This document shows positions 9,023 through 16,402 of a stretch of 36,288 nt of DNA, piece after piece. Within the stretch, counting starts at the first letter, position 1. Each line of letters begins with the position of its first letter. The stretch spans positions 1 to 36,288 of the forward strand of contig CAJTDL010000043.1 in the NCBI GenBank assembly GCA_910575035.1, given 5' to 3'. Origin of the DNA: Lachnospiraceae bacterium. GTDB lineage: Bacteria > Bacillota > Clostridia > Lachnospirales > Lachnospiraceae. The notes under the pieces are model-generated. The model was given only the letters and a program-made list of their open reading frames with translations, was not told the origin of the DNA and made no database searches. The position numbers and the translations under genes are program-made.

Positions 9023-9652
9023 ATGAGAAAAATAAGATCCGTCTGTCTGGCCTGCCTGGTTTGCCTACTGCTGGCTGGAATGCTTGCCGGATGCGGGAAG
9101 TCTTTAGAGGCGGAGCGGGATACGGTTTATGTCCAGAAAAAAGGCACAGTGGTCGGCGCGGCAGTCTCGGAGCTGGATAAGGATTACTATGACGAAGAAG
9201 AATTAAAGCAGTATGTAGAAAGCCGGGTGGCAGAATACCAGAAGGAGCACGGGGAAAAAAGCGTGGAAGTGGATAGGTTTTCTGTAGAGGAAGGAATGGC
9301 CAAGCTTTATATCAAATATGCTAGCTGTGAAGATTATCAGGCATTGAACGAGGTTACACTGTTTTCTGGAACCATTCCCCAGGCATTGGTAGAGGGCTTT
9401 GACTTTGATGCAGATTTTAAGGAAATCAAGGAGGGCAAGCTGGCAGGGAATGTGGAGAGCAGCGCAATTATGGATATGGATGCCAAGGTAGTGGTTCTCA
9501 GCGAAAAGGTGGATGTAAAGGTAGACGGCAAGGTTCTCTATGTATCTTCTGATTATGCCGCTGTTTCCGGAGAGGATACCATATCCCTGCAGCTTCCAGA
9601 GGACACGGAAGATGGGGGTGAGTCTTCCCTGGTATATGTGGTGTACGAATAG
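9023..9652 (+). CDS. Membrane lipoprotein of unknown function
   Basis: This is a 209-residue protein with a type II signal peptide: basic start, Leu/Cys-rich core and lipobox LAGC, with C24 as the lipidated residue. It should be anchored on the outer face of the membrane. The mature part is acidic and rich in Val and Asp, with no recognised domain. A stretch around residues 65-80 ([19 protein letters not shown]) is probably helical, and the rest looks like beta strands. AAGGAGGGT precedes the ATG. It shares a likely promoter with glyS, but nothing links it to tRNA charging. I do not recognise a named family. Confidence 0.8.
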   Translation: MRKIRSVCLACLVCLLLAGMLAGCGKSLEAERDTVYVQKKGTVVGAAVSELDKDYYDEEELKQYVESRVAEYQKEHGEKSVEVDRFSVEEGMAKLYIKYASCEDYQALNEVTLFSGTIPQALVEGFDFDADFKEIKEGKLAGNVESSAIMDMDAKVVVLSEKVDVKVDGKVLYVSSDYAAVSGEDTISLQLPEDTEDGGESSLVYVVYE

Positions 9653-9687
9653 GTTATGAAAATATTAGAAAGAAAGAGGTAGCAAAA

Positions 9688-11085
9688 ATGGAAAAGACCA
9701 TGGAGAAAATTGTAGCTTTGGCGAAGGGCAGGGGGTTTGTGTATCCAGGCTCTGAGATTTATGGCGGCCTTGCCAATACCTGGGATTACGGCAATCTTGG
9801 GGTGGAGCTGAAGAATAATGTAAAGAAGGCATGGTGGCAGAAATTTATTACAGAGAATCCTTATAATGTTGGGGTGGACTGCGCTATTTTGATGAATCCC
9901 CAGACTTGGGTGGCTTCCGGGCATTTGGGCGGCTTTTCCGACCCGTTGATGGACTGTAAGGAATGCCATGAGCGGTTCCGCGCAGATAATATTATTGAGG
10001 ATTTTGCAGCGGAAAAGGGAATAGAGCTGGAGGAATCCGTAGATGGCTGGAGCCAGGAAGAAATGCGTTCCTTTATTGATGAGCATCAGATTCCATGCCC
10101 TACCTGTGGCAAGCATAATTTTACAGATATCCGCCAGTTCAACCTGATGTTCAAGACTTTCCAGGGGGTAACGGAGGATGCAAAAAATACAGTTTACTTA
10201 AGGCCGGAGACGGCACAGGGCATTTTTGTGAACTTCAAAAATGTGCAGCGGACATCCCGGAAGAAAATCCCCTTTGGCATTGGGCAGATTGGAAAGTCTT
10301 TCCGTAATGAGATTACGCCAGGGAACTTTACCTTCCGTACCAGGGAGTTTGAGCAGATGGAGCTGGAATTTTTCTGTGAGCCAGGGACAGATTTGGAATG
10401 GTTCCAGTATTGGCGCGGCTTCTGCCGTGACTGGCTCCACAGCCTGGGCATGAAAGAAGATGAATTGCGGCTGCGTGACCATGATCCATCGGAGCTTTCC
10501 TTCTACAGTAAGGCTACTACAGATATTGAGTTCCTGTTCCCCTTTGGATGGGGCGAGCTTTGGGGGATCGCAGACCGTACAGACTATGACCTGACGCAGC
10601 ATCAGAATACATCGAAGCAGGATATGAGTTATTTTGATGATGAGAAGAAGGAGAAATATGTGCCTTATGTCATTGAGCCATCCTTGGGGGCAGACCGTGT
10701 GGTGCTGGCGTTCCTTTGTGCGGCATATGATGAGGAAAACCTGGGGACAGAGGAGAAGCCGGATATGCGGACAGTGCTTCATTTCCATCCGGCATTGGCT
10801 CCAGTGAAGATTGGCGTCCTTCCGCTTTCCAAGAAGCTGAATGAAGGGGCTGAGAAAATATTTGCACAGCTTTCTAAGAAGTACAATTGTGAGTTTGATG
10901 ACAGGGGAAATATTGGAAAGCGTTATCGGAGGCAGGATGAGATCGGGACGCCGTTTTGCGTTACATACGATTTTGACTCTGAGAATGATGGGGCGGTTAC
11001 CGTGCGTGACCGTGACAGCATGGAGCAGGAGCGTGTGAAGATTGAGGATTTGGATGCTTATTTTGCGGATAAATTTTACTTTTAA
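9688..11085 (+). CDS. glyS: Glycyl-tRNA synthetase, alpha2 dimer type
   Basis: This class II synthetase of 465 residues charges tRNA-Gly with glycine in the cytoplasm. It is the single-chain type, not the separate alpha and beta subunits. Near the start it has [19 protein letters not shown]. Two Cys pairs (CKEC and CPTC) follow in an inserted zinc-ribbon-like region at about residues 90-150. Class II motif 2 is seen as [19 protein letters not shown] and motif 3 as the [10 protein letters not shown] stretch. An anticodon-binding domain makes up the C-terminal 100 residues. The length fits bacterial dimer-type enzymes. AGAAAGAGG precedes the ATG, and a strong terminator lies at 11139. Confidence 0.97.
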   Translation: MEKTMEKIVALAKGRGFVYPGSEIYGGLANTWDYGNLGVELKNNVKKAWWQKFITENPYNVGVDCAILMNPQTWVASGHLGGFSDPLMDCKECHERFRADNIIEDFAAEKGIELEESVDGWSQEEMRSFIDEHQIPCPTCGKHNFTDIRQFNLMFKTFQGVTEDAKNTVYLRPETAQGIFVNFKNVQRTSRKKIPFGIGQIGKSFRNEITPGNFTFRTREFEQMELEFFCEPGTDLEWFQYWRGFCRDWLHSLGMKEDELRLRDHDPSELSFYSKATTDIEFLFPFGWGELWGIADRTDYDLTQHQNTSKQDMSYFDDEKKEKYVPYVIEPSLGADRVVLAFLCAAYDEENLGTEEKPDMRTVLHFHPALAPVKIGVLPLSKKLNEGAEKIFAQLSKKYNCEFDDRGNIGKRYRRQDEIGTPFCVTYDFDSENDGAVTVRDRDSMEQERVKIEDLDAYFADKFYF

Positions 11086-11138
11086 TTTTAGGTGAGGGTT
11101 TTATAAGGTTAGGTTTAATTTTTGGGTGTGGGGTGATG

Positions 11139-11174
11139 GCCTCTCGGCTTTGGCTGAGGGGCTGTTATTTTTTT
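11139..11174 (+). terminator. Intrinsic terminator after glyS
   Basis: The arms GCCTCTCGGC (11139-11148) and GCTGAGGGGC (11153-11162) form a 10-bp stem with two G-U pairs and a TTTG loop. TGTTATTTTTTT follows directly. Confidence 0.85.
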
Positions 11175-11504
11175 GTGAAGAGGGAGTATCCTTTAAATTT
11201 TAAAAATATATTTTTGATTATAGAAAAAGGATTTCGTTATAAATTAAATAGGAAGTAGAAAAAAATAAATGTAGATTGTATAAAGTATTGAGCTTTTGGA
11301 AGGGGAGGAAAAAGGGGACGGTGTTTGGGGATAAATTCCCATGGTTTATTCGGGCGGTCATTCGTTTTGGAATATGGATGGCGGATAAGCAATTGTGGGT
11401 AATCCTGATGGGGGAACTGCGAATCCCAACAAGGCGGGAGGTTATAAAAAGGGAATGGTATCTTTGGCATCTTCCGGATTGTTGGGATTGGGGTGGGGAG
11501 GGGA
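11175..11504. other. Gene-free stretch between glyS terminator and DtxR-type gene
   Basis: About 330 bases with no convincing gene. The first 100 bases are A/T-rich. The rest is G-rich on the plus strand and contains an 87-codon frame from a TTG at 11276 that is rich in Trp and Arg, lacks a recognisable family and overlaps the end of the opposite-strand regulator. I do not call it a gene. No clear terminator for the minus-strand regulator was seen. Confidence 0.5.
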
Positions 11505-11879
11505 TTAGAGTGAGAAATGCGGTTCTACAGCTTTTTTGATGGCAGCGAAGCTTTCCTTGCTGATAACATGCTCAATGCGGCATGCATCTTCTAATGCAGT
11601 TTTTGCATCTACGCCAAGGCTGATGAGCCAGCCAGATAAGAAATTATGGCGTTCGTATATCATTTCAGCGATCTCTTTTCCAGTTTCTGTCAAGGTAATG
11701 TATCCGGCGTCAGAGACGGTGATATGGCCTTTTTCACGCAGATGCTTCATGGCTACGCTGACGCTGGATTTTTTGAAGCCGAGCTCTACGGATACGTCTA
11801 TGGAACGGACGACAGGGAGCTTTTGGCTCAGTATTAGGATGGTTTCTAAATAATTTTCAGCGGATTCGTTGCTTTTCAT
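11505..11879 (-). CDS. DtxR/MntR-family metal-dependent repressor
   Basis: This 124-residue regulator has an N-terminal winged helix (about residues 5-65, with FKKSSVSVAMKHLREKG as the recognition region) and a dimerisation and metal-binding half. The ligand pattern is H79 (YERHNF) and C100-x-x-E103-H104 (CRIEH). In the family, Cys at the first of these positions is typical of iron-responsive DtxR/IdeR proteins, whereas MntR has Glu there. The SH3-like third domain is absent, as in short Firmicutes members. AAAGGAGGC precedes the ATG. It faces away from feoAAB and is the obvious candidate to repress those genes when ferrous iron is plentiful. Confidence 0.88.
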   Translation of the reverse strand: MKSNESAENYLETILILSQKLPVVRSIDVSVELGFKKSSVSVAMKHLREKGHITVSDAGYITLTETGKEIAEMIYERHNFLSGWLISLGVDAKTALEDACRIEHVISKESFAAIKKAVEPHFSL

Positions 11880-11912
11880 GGGCTTGCCTCCTTTGGAACA
11901 TATTATTTAAGG

Positions 11913-11936
11913 AAAATCAGCCTTTCCGCTGATTTT
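11913..11936 (-). promoter_or_regulatory. Inverted repeat in the leader of the DtxR-type gene
   Basis: AAAATCAGC (11913-11921) and GCTGATTTT (11928-11936) are a perfect 9-bp inverted repeat with a 6-base spacer, 34-57 bases upstream of the regulator's ATG. It could be an RNA hairpin or an operator. It does not resemble the AGTTAG dyads near the feo genes. Confidence 0.5.
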
Positions 11937-12074
11937 AACTTCTTAATTTTTAGAAAGTTTCTTTGATGCAAAATGTATTTTAGGGTTTTTTCAATTATAT
12001 CTATTTTTGGTTGGAAAGGCAAGGGTTCAAAGGGAAAATAAAAAAATTATTGAAAATTTTTCTCAATAAAGTTA

Positions 12075-12108
12075 TTGACAACAAACGTAAGTTAGAATAT
12101 ACTAACTT
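12075..12108 (+). promoter_or_regulatory. feo promoter with DtxR-like operator over the -10
   Basis: TTGACA (12075-12080) and TATACT (12098-12103) are 17 bases apart. Overlapping the -10 is the perfect dyad AAGTTAG (12089-12095), 6-base spacer, CTAACTT (12102-12108). Its TTAG...CTAA core is close to known DtxR/IdeR boxes. Binding there would block polymerase. The adjacent DtxR-type gene makes the assignment likely, but it is an inference. Confidence 0.7.
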
Positions 12109-12146
12109 TGTGATGCAAATGAAAACCATTCTCAAAAAGAAAGAAG

Positions 12147-12365
12147 ATGATTATGATGCCGTTGACCATGGCGAAGACAGGGGAAGTCAATACAATTAAG
12201 AAAGTTGGCGGGAAAGAGGAGACCAGGCGGTTTTTGGAGAACCTGGGGTTTGTGGCGGGGGGGAGTGTAACAGTTGTGTCCGCAACAGGCGGCAATATGA
12301 TTGTGAATGTAAAAGAGTCAAGGGTTGCTATCAATAAGGACATGGCAAATAAAATCATGGTTTAA
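12147..12365 (+). CDS. feoA: FeoA-domain protein (first copy)
   Basis: This is a 72-residue cytoplasmic protein with the SH3-like FeoA fold, which associates with FeoB and supports ferrous iron uptake. Typical features are the opening MPLTMAKTGE, the RRFLENLGFVAGG turn and the C-terminal NVKESRVAINKDMANKIMV strand-helix. Translation may start at the ATG at 12147, 12153 or 12156; the AAGAAAGAAG ribosome site does not decide between them. A second FeoA gene follows after 14 bases. The promoter-operator at 12075-12108 lies directly upstream. Confidence 0.92.
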   Translation: MIMMPLTMAKTGEVNTIKKVGGKEETRRFLENLGFVAGGSVTVVSATGGNMIVNVKESRVAINKDMANKIMV

Positions 12366-12379
12366 GAGAGGTAGAGGAT

Positions 12380-12604
12380 ATGAGCACATTGAGGCAGACG
12401 CCCTGCGGAAAGACCGTAAGGGTTCGGAAATTGCATGGGGAAGGTCCTGTGAAAAGGCGGATTATGGACATGGGGATTACCAAAGGGGTGGATATCTTTG
12501 TAAGGAAGGTGGCGCCTTTGGGGGATCCAGTGGAGGTTACTGTGCGCGGGTATGAATTGTCACTGCGGAAGGCAGATGCAGAGATGATTGAAGTGGAAGG
12601 CTGA
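12380..12604 (+). CDS. feoA: FeoA-domain protein (second copy)
   Basis: This 74-residue FeoA-type protein has the family landmarks KRRIMDMGITKGVDIFV and DPVEVTVRGYELSLRKADAEMI. It differs markedly from the first FeoA, so the pair is an old duplication and not a recent one. GAGAGGTAGAGG precedes the ATG. Two separate FeoA proteins ahead of FeoB are common in Clostridia. Their division of labour is not known. A gap of 175 bases with repeats and a second dyad separates it from feoB. Confidence 0.92.
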   Translation: MSTLRQTPCGKTVRVRKLHGEGPVKRRIMDMGITKGVDIFVRKVAPLGDPVEVTVRGYELSLRKADAEMIEVEG

Positions 12605-12608
12605 AATC

Positions 12609-12686
12609 AGGGCAGTATGGTTTTGGAGGTGGCGGGAAGGATATTTTAGGGCAGTATAGTTTTGACGGCGGTGGAAAATATATTTT
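12609..12686 (+). repeat. Imperfect 39-bp direct repeat between feoA and feoB
   Basis: Two adjacent copies begin AGGGCAGTAT at 12609 and 12648 and share the pattern GGTTTTGG/AGTTTTGA, then GGnGG, then an A/T-rich end. The second copy's TAGGGCA can pair with TGCCCTA at 12689, forming a wide-looped stem. The role is unknown. Confidence 0.5.
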
Positions 12687-12694
12687 TTGCCCTA

Positions 12695-12714
12695 TAGTTA
12701 GATGTGACTAATAT
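12695..12714 (+). promoter_or_regulatory. Second DtxR-like dyad, upstream of feoB
   Basis: AGTTAG (12696-12701) and ACTAAT (12707-12712) match the first feo dyad: both read AGTTAGA, a few bases, then ACTAA. A possible promoter, TTGCCC (12687-12692) and TAATAT (12709-12714), spacer 16, is overlapped by the right half-site, as at the first promoter. This suggests feoB has its own iron-controlled start. Confidence 0.5.
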
Positions 12715-12740
12715 ACGTAAGAGGTGACAAACGTATATTA
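12709..12740 (+). promoter_or_regulatory. Perfect 10-bp inverted repeat upstream of feoB
   Basis: TAATATACGT (12709-12718) and ACGTATATTA (12731-12740) are perfect inverted repeats with a 12-base spacer. A TATAAT at 12739-12744 overlaps the right arm. No T-run follows, so a terminator is unlikely; a second operator is possible. Confidence 0.5.
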
Positions 12741-12779
12741 TAATGTAGAGAATCATATGGAAGAAGAAGGAGTGTTGAA

Positions 12780-14966
12780 ATGTCAGTGAAAATAGCATTA
12801 GCAGGAAATCCAAACTGCGGAAAGACAACCTTGTTCAATGCCTTGACTGGTTCCAACCAGTTTGTGGGTAACTGGCCGGGTGTTACCGTGGAAAAGAAAG
12901 AGGGAAAGCTGAAAGGGCACAAGGATGTTGTGATCATGGATTTGCCAGGGATTTACTCTTTATCCCCCTATACTTTGGAAGAAGTGGTTGCTAGGAATTA
13001 TCTGATTGGGGAGCGCCCCGATGCCATCCTTAATATTGTAGATGGGACGAATATTGAGAGAAACCTATACCTGAGCACTCAGCTGATGGAGCTTGGGATC
13101 CCGGTTATTATGGCAGTGAATATGATGGATGTGGTAGCAAAGAATGGGGATCAGATACATATTAAAAAGCTCAGTGAGAAATTGGGATGCCTGGTGGTGG
13201 AAATTTCTGCATTGAAGGGAACAGGGGTGAAGGAAGCCGCTGAGCAGGCGGTGCGGATTGCCCAAGGCAAAAAGGCAGATAGGGCAGTCCATGAATTTTC
13301 CACAGAGGTGGAAAGCGTGCTGAATGCTATTGAGAATAAGCTTGGCTCGGATGTGCCGGAGGAGCAGAAGCGGTTCTTTGCCATTAAGCTGCTGGAGAAG
13401 GATGACAAGATTGCCGCACAGATGCAGCATGTCCCGGATGTATCGGAGGAAATCAAAACCATTGAGGCAGAAATGGATGACGACACAGAGAGCATTATCA
13501 CGAATGAGCGGTATGTGTACATTTCTTCCATTATCCAGAAATGCTATACCAGGCGGCGTAAGGAAAAAATTACGGTTTCGGATGAGATTGACCAGGTTGT
13601 TACCAACCGTATCCTGGCATTGCCGATTTTTGCAGTAGTGATGGCAATTGTTTACTATGTCTCTGTGACAACAGTAGGCTCCTGGGCAACGGATTGGGTG
13701 AATGACGGGGTGTTTGCGGATGGGTGGAATCTGTTTGGCATTGACGCATTGTTTATACCGGCTATCCCAGAATTAATTTCTGGCGGCCTGGAGGCTATTG
13801 GCTGTGCCGCATGGCTTCAGGGGTTGATTGTGGATGGTATTGTGGCTGGCGTGGGAGCCGTTTTGGGTTTTGTGCCTCAGATGCTGGTGCTCTTTATCTT
13901 TCTGGCATTTTTGGAAGGCTGTGGCTACATGGCAAGGGTTGCCTTTATCATGGACCGTATTTTCCGTAAATTTGGCCTTTCTGGGAAATCTTTTATCCCT
14001 ATGCTGATTGGCACAGGCTGCGGCGTGCCGGGGATTATGGCGTCCAGGACCATTGAAAATGACAGGGACCGTAAGATGACGATTATGACCACAACCTTTA
14101 TCCCATGCGGGGCAAAGCTGCCGATTATTGCATTGATCGCAGGGGCATTCTTCGGCAATGCATGGTGGGTTTCCTGGAGCGCATTTTTTGTAGGCATTGC
14201 AGCCGTTATCTGTTCTGGCATTATTTTGAAAAAGACAAAGATGTTTTCTGGGGAGCCAGCGCCTTTTGTTATGGAGCTTCCGGCTTACCATCTGCCCACT
14301 GTTGGCAATGTGCTGCGGAGCATGTGGGAGCGTGGATGGTCCTTCATTAAGAAGGCAGGGACAATTATTCTATTATCTACGATCTTTGTATGGTTTACTA
14401 CCTATTTTGGATGGGTAGACGGGGAGTTCCGTATGCTGGAGGATATGGAAATTGACCACAGCATACTGGCTTCCATTGGAAATGTGTTTGCATGGCTCTT
14501 TATCCCTCTTGGATGGGGAGACTGGAAGTCTGCAGTGGCAGCTATCACAGGATTGGTAGCAAAAGAAAATGTGGTTGGGACCTTTGGCATTCTTTTCGGC
14601 TTTGCAGAAGTGGCAGAGGATGGAACTGAAATCTGGGGAACCTTAGCAGGGCATATGACAGCAGTGGCTGCGTATTCCTTCCTGGTATTTAATCTGTTGT
14701 GCGCACCTTGTTTTGCGGCAATGGGAGCTATCAAGCGGGAAATGAATAACATCCGCTGGTTCTGGTTTGCTATTGGGTATCAGTGCCTGTTAGCGTATGT
14801 GGTGGCATTGTGTATTTACCAGATTGGCACACTGATCACCCTGGGGACATTTGGGCTGTGGACGGTGGTTGCCATTGTGCTGGTAATAGGATTTGTCTAT
14901 TTGCTGCTGCGTCCTTACAAGGAGAGTGCCACTTTAAAAGTGGGCGGGATGGCAAGGGCAAAGTAA
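12780..14966 (+). CDS. feoB: Ferrous iron transporter FeoB
   Basis: FeoB, 728 residues, imports Fe2+ across the cytoplasmic membrane. The N-terminal G domain has G1 GNPNCGKT at about residues 9-16, the DLPGIYSLSPYT G3 region, NMMD as G4 and SALKGTG as G5, followed by a helical guanine-release domain to about residue 260. The membrane domain then begins (RILALPIFAVVMAIVY) with two Gate-type repeats, including GTGCGVPGIMASR and LCAPCFAAMGAI, the second carrying conserved cysteines. GAAGGAGTG precedes the ATG. It follows two FeoA genes and precedes a Fur-like regulator after 50 bases. Confidence 0.97.
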   Translation: MSVKIALAGNPNCGKTTLFNALTGSNQFVGNWPGVTVEKKEGKLKGHKDVVIMDLPGIYSLSPYTLEEVVARNYLIGERPDAILNIVDGTNIERNLYLSTQLMELGIPVIMAVNMMDVVAKNGDQIHIKKLSEKLGCLVVEISALKGTGVKEAAEQAVRIAQGKKADRAVHEFSTEVESVLNAIENKLGSDVPEEQKRFFAIKLLEKDDKIAAQMQHVPDVSEEIKTIEAEMDDDTESIITNERYVYISSIIQKCYTRRRKEKITVSDEIDQVVTNRILALPIFAVVMAIVYYVSVTTVGSWATDWVNDGVFADGWNLFGIDALFIPAIPELISGGLEAIGCAAWLQGLIVDGIVAGVGAVLGFVPQMLVLFIFLAFLEGCGYMARVAFIMDRIFRKFGLSGKSFIPMLIGTGCGVPGIMASRTIENDRDRKMTIMTTTFIPCGAKLPIIALIAGAFFGNAWWVSWSAFFVGIAAVICSGIILKKTKMFSGEPAPFVMELPAYHLPTVGNVLRSMWERGWSFIKKAGTIILLSTIFVWFTTYFGWVDGEFRMLEDMEIDHSILASIGNVFAWLFIPLGWGDWKSAVAAITGLVAKENVVGTFGILFGFAEVAEDGTEIWGTLAGHMTAVAAYSFLVFNLLCAPCFAAMGAIKREMNNIRWFWFAIGYQCLLAYVVALCIYQIGTLITLGTFGLWTVVAIVLVIGFVYLLLRPYKESATLKVGGMARAK

Positions 14967-15016
14967 AAATAAAAAATTCGTTGGAAAGGCAAGGGGAAAG
15001 GCAGCGAGGATAGAAG

Positions 15017-15484
15017 ATGGACATCAGGAAACAGCAGGATACCAGAAGTTATGAGTTGACGGAAATGCAGAGGGACAGGATCCTCCAAAAGCTCAAGGAG
15101 AGAGGCTGCCGGATCACCAAGCAGAGGCTTTTGATCCTGGACATCATTCTGGGGCAGGAGTGTTCCTGCTGTAAGGAGATTTATTATAAAGCTTCCAGGA
15201 AGGATGGCCATATTGGCGCTGCAACAGTATACCGCCTGGTCAATACGTTGGAGGAAATTGGGGCGATCAGCCGGAAAAATATGTACAAAGTCAGCTTTTC
15301 CGGTGATTGCCAGATGGAAAATGTGTGCACGGTTGTACTGGATGACGGCACTGCCTGCCATCTGTCTGCCAAGGAATGGAACAATGTCCTGTACGCAGGC
15401 ATGAAGTCCTGCGGGTACCTGGGCGGCCAGCAAATTGCCTCTGTAACCCTGAATGAATGTTTATGCGATGGAAAGAGCTGCTAA
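15017..15484 (+). CDS. Fur-family regulator, cysteine-rich, atypical sensor half
   Basis: This is a 155-residue protein. Residues 15-90 form a Fur-type winged helix: RITKQRLLILDIIL, then ATVYRLVNTLEEIGAIS. The C-terminal half lacks the His cluster and HxH motifs that bind regulatory metal in Fur, Zur and PerR. Instead the whole protein has about a dozen Cys, including CSCC near residue 53 and ECLC plus a terminal Cys at the end. It may sense redox state or metal through thiols, which is inference. GCGAGGA precedes the ATG. It lies 50 bases after feoB and just before the repeat tract and DUF2325 gene, so it is probably part of the iron operon. Confidence 0.8.
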   Translation: MDIRKQQDTRSYELTEMQRDRILQKLKERGCRITKQRLLILDIILGQECSCCKEIYYKASRKDGHIGAATVYRLVNTLEEIGAISRKNMYKVSFSGDCQMENVCTVVLDDGTACHLSAKEWNNVLYAGMKSCGYLGGQQIASVTLNECLCDGKSC

Positions 15485-15519
15485 TGTTCTGTATAAGGAA
15501 AGATTGTAAAAATTTTTTT

Positions 15520-15651
15520 AAACCGTAAAGGAAAAGCTGCAAAAGTTTTATGAAACCGTAAAGGAAAGGCTGCAAAAGTTTTATGAAACTGTAAAGGAAA
15601 GGCTGTAAAAGTTTTATGAAACCATAAAGGAAAGGCTGCAAAAGTTCTTTG
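15520..15651 (+). repeat. Four 33-bp tandem repeats
   Basis: Units start at 15520, 15553, 15586 and 15619, each close to AAACCGTAAAGGAAAGGCTG followed by CAAAAGTTTTATG. A degenerate unit precedes (about 15491) and another follows (to about 15677). The unit length is a multiple of three, and in one plus-strand frame each unit encodes an 11-residue amphipathic motif close to YETVKERLQKF. That frame has no start codon, is interrupted by TAA at 15606 (CAA in the other units) and ends at a TGA overlapping the next gene's GTG start. Confidence 0.9.
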
Positions 15652-15676
15652 AAGCAGCGGAAAGGAATGGAAGCAA

Positions 15677-15958
15677 GTGAGCGTGGTAATTATTGGAGGG
15701 CATGATCGGATGGTTCGCCAGTACAAACAAATATGCAAGGAACACAAATGTAAAGCAAAGGTATTTACCCAAATGTCTGGAAACTTAAAAGAGAAAATTG
15801 GCAGCCCGGATCTGGTGGTGCTTTTTACCAATACAGTTTCCCACAAAATGGTTCGCTGCGCATTGGATGAAGCAGAAAAAGCCCAGGCAGACGTGGTGAG
15901 GTGCCATACCAGCAGCGGCAGCGCGCTGGCAGAGATTTTAATGGAAAAATGTAGCTAA
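15677..15958 (+). CDS. DUF2325 domain protein
   Basis: This 93-residue protein is a single DUF2325 domain: VVIIGGHDRM at the start, KAKVFTQMSG near residue 30, PDLVVLFTNTVSHKM, and RCHTSSGSALAEIL at the end. The fold resembles a small Rossmann-type sheet, and the function is unknown. Translation starts at the GTG at 15677, which overlaps the TGA ending the repeat-tract frame, a GTGA arrangement typical of coupled translation. Clostridia often keep this gene near Fur-like or iron genes, and here it follows the cysteine-rich Fur-family gene. Confidence 0.85.
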   Translation: MSVVIIGGHDRMVRQYKQICKEHKCKAKVFTQMSGNLKEKIGSPDLVVLFTNTVSHKMVRCALDEAEKAQADVVRCHTSSGSALAEILMEKCS

Positions 15959-16086
15959 TACACTAGGCGGCATACATAAATATCCCAGTATAAGGGCATA
16001 CTGACCAAAAGCCCTTCTTGGATGCAGTTATGGTTATGATTCATGGCTCAGGAATGTGCTTTTAGTGAAAAATGCCACTGTAGCGA

Positions 16087-16115
16087 TTGCGTTATCAGTA
16101 GGATTATGGTAAAAT
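16087..16115 (+). promoter_or_regulatory. Promoter of the rubredoxin gene
   Basis: TTGCGT (16087-16092) and TAAAAT (16110-16115) are 17 bases apart, 36 bases upstream of the rubredoxin ATG. The gene is therefore probably transcribed alone. Confidence 0.6.
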
Positions 16116-16151
16116 CAGGTATGGATTAAAAAATAGAAAGGAAAATGGAAA

Positions 16152-16310
16152 ATGGAAAAATATTTATGTGAGCCATGCGGCTATGTATATGACCCCCAAG
16201 TAGGAGATCCAGATAATGGGATTGCCCCAGGCACTGCCTTTGAGGACCTGCCAGATGATTGGGTATGCCCAATATGCGGGCTTGGGAAAGATGTGTTCGT
16301 GAAAGAATAG
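16152..16310 (+). CDS. Rubredoxin
   Basis: A 52-residue one-electron carrier with a single Fe(SCys)4 site. The two ligand pairs are C6-x-x-C9 (CEPCGY) and C39-x-x-C42 (CPICGLGK). The conserved [14 protein letters not shown] loop and the DLPDDWVCP stretch lie between them. In anaerobes rubredoxin passes electrons to oxygen- and peroxide-detoxifying enzymes such as rubrerythrin, but no such partner is in this window. AGAAAGGA precedes the ATG. A strong terminator follows, so the unit is monocistronic. Confidence 0.96.
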   Translation: MEKYLCEPCGYVYDPQVGDPDNGIAPGTAFEDLPDDWVCPICGLGKDVFVKE

Positions 16311-16319
16311 GATTTGAAG

Positions 16320-16364
16320 GAACCCCTTGGCTGTGCGGGAACACGGCCAGGGGGTTCATTTTTT
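16320..16364 (+). terminator. Intrinsic terminator after rubredoxin
   Basis: The arms GAACCCCTTGGC (16320-16331) and GCCAGGGGGTTC (16346-16357) pair over 12 bp with one G-U. ATTTTTTC follows. The loop can extend the stem with a short GTG/CAC pairing. Confidence 0.9.
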
Positions 16365-16402
16365 CGTCCTCGTGGACCTTTGCTTCTTTTCTCCTGCTGG
16401 CA

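Noticed and set aside
11276-11539. An 87-codon plus-strand frame between glyS and the DtxR-type gene
   Set aside because: It starts with TTG without a ribosome site, has an odd Trp/Arg-rich composition, overlaps the opposite-strand regulator and resembles no family.
12011-12199. A 62-codon frame upstream of feoA
   Set aside because: It runs through the feo promoter and operator and into feoA in another frame; Lys/Ile-rich chance frame.
15520-15651. The tandem repeats as a CRISPR array
   Set aside because: The units are contiguous 33-mers with no variable spacers, and no cas genes are present.
15291-15846. Minus-strand frames across the 33-bp repeats encoding LLQPFLYGFIK-like repeats
   Set aside because: They are the antisense reading of the repeat tract, overlap both neighbouring genes and have no ribosome site.
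15992-16020. AAGGGC/GCCCTT hairpin after DUF2325 as a terminator
   Set aside because: Only 6 bp with a 13-base loop and no U tract.
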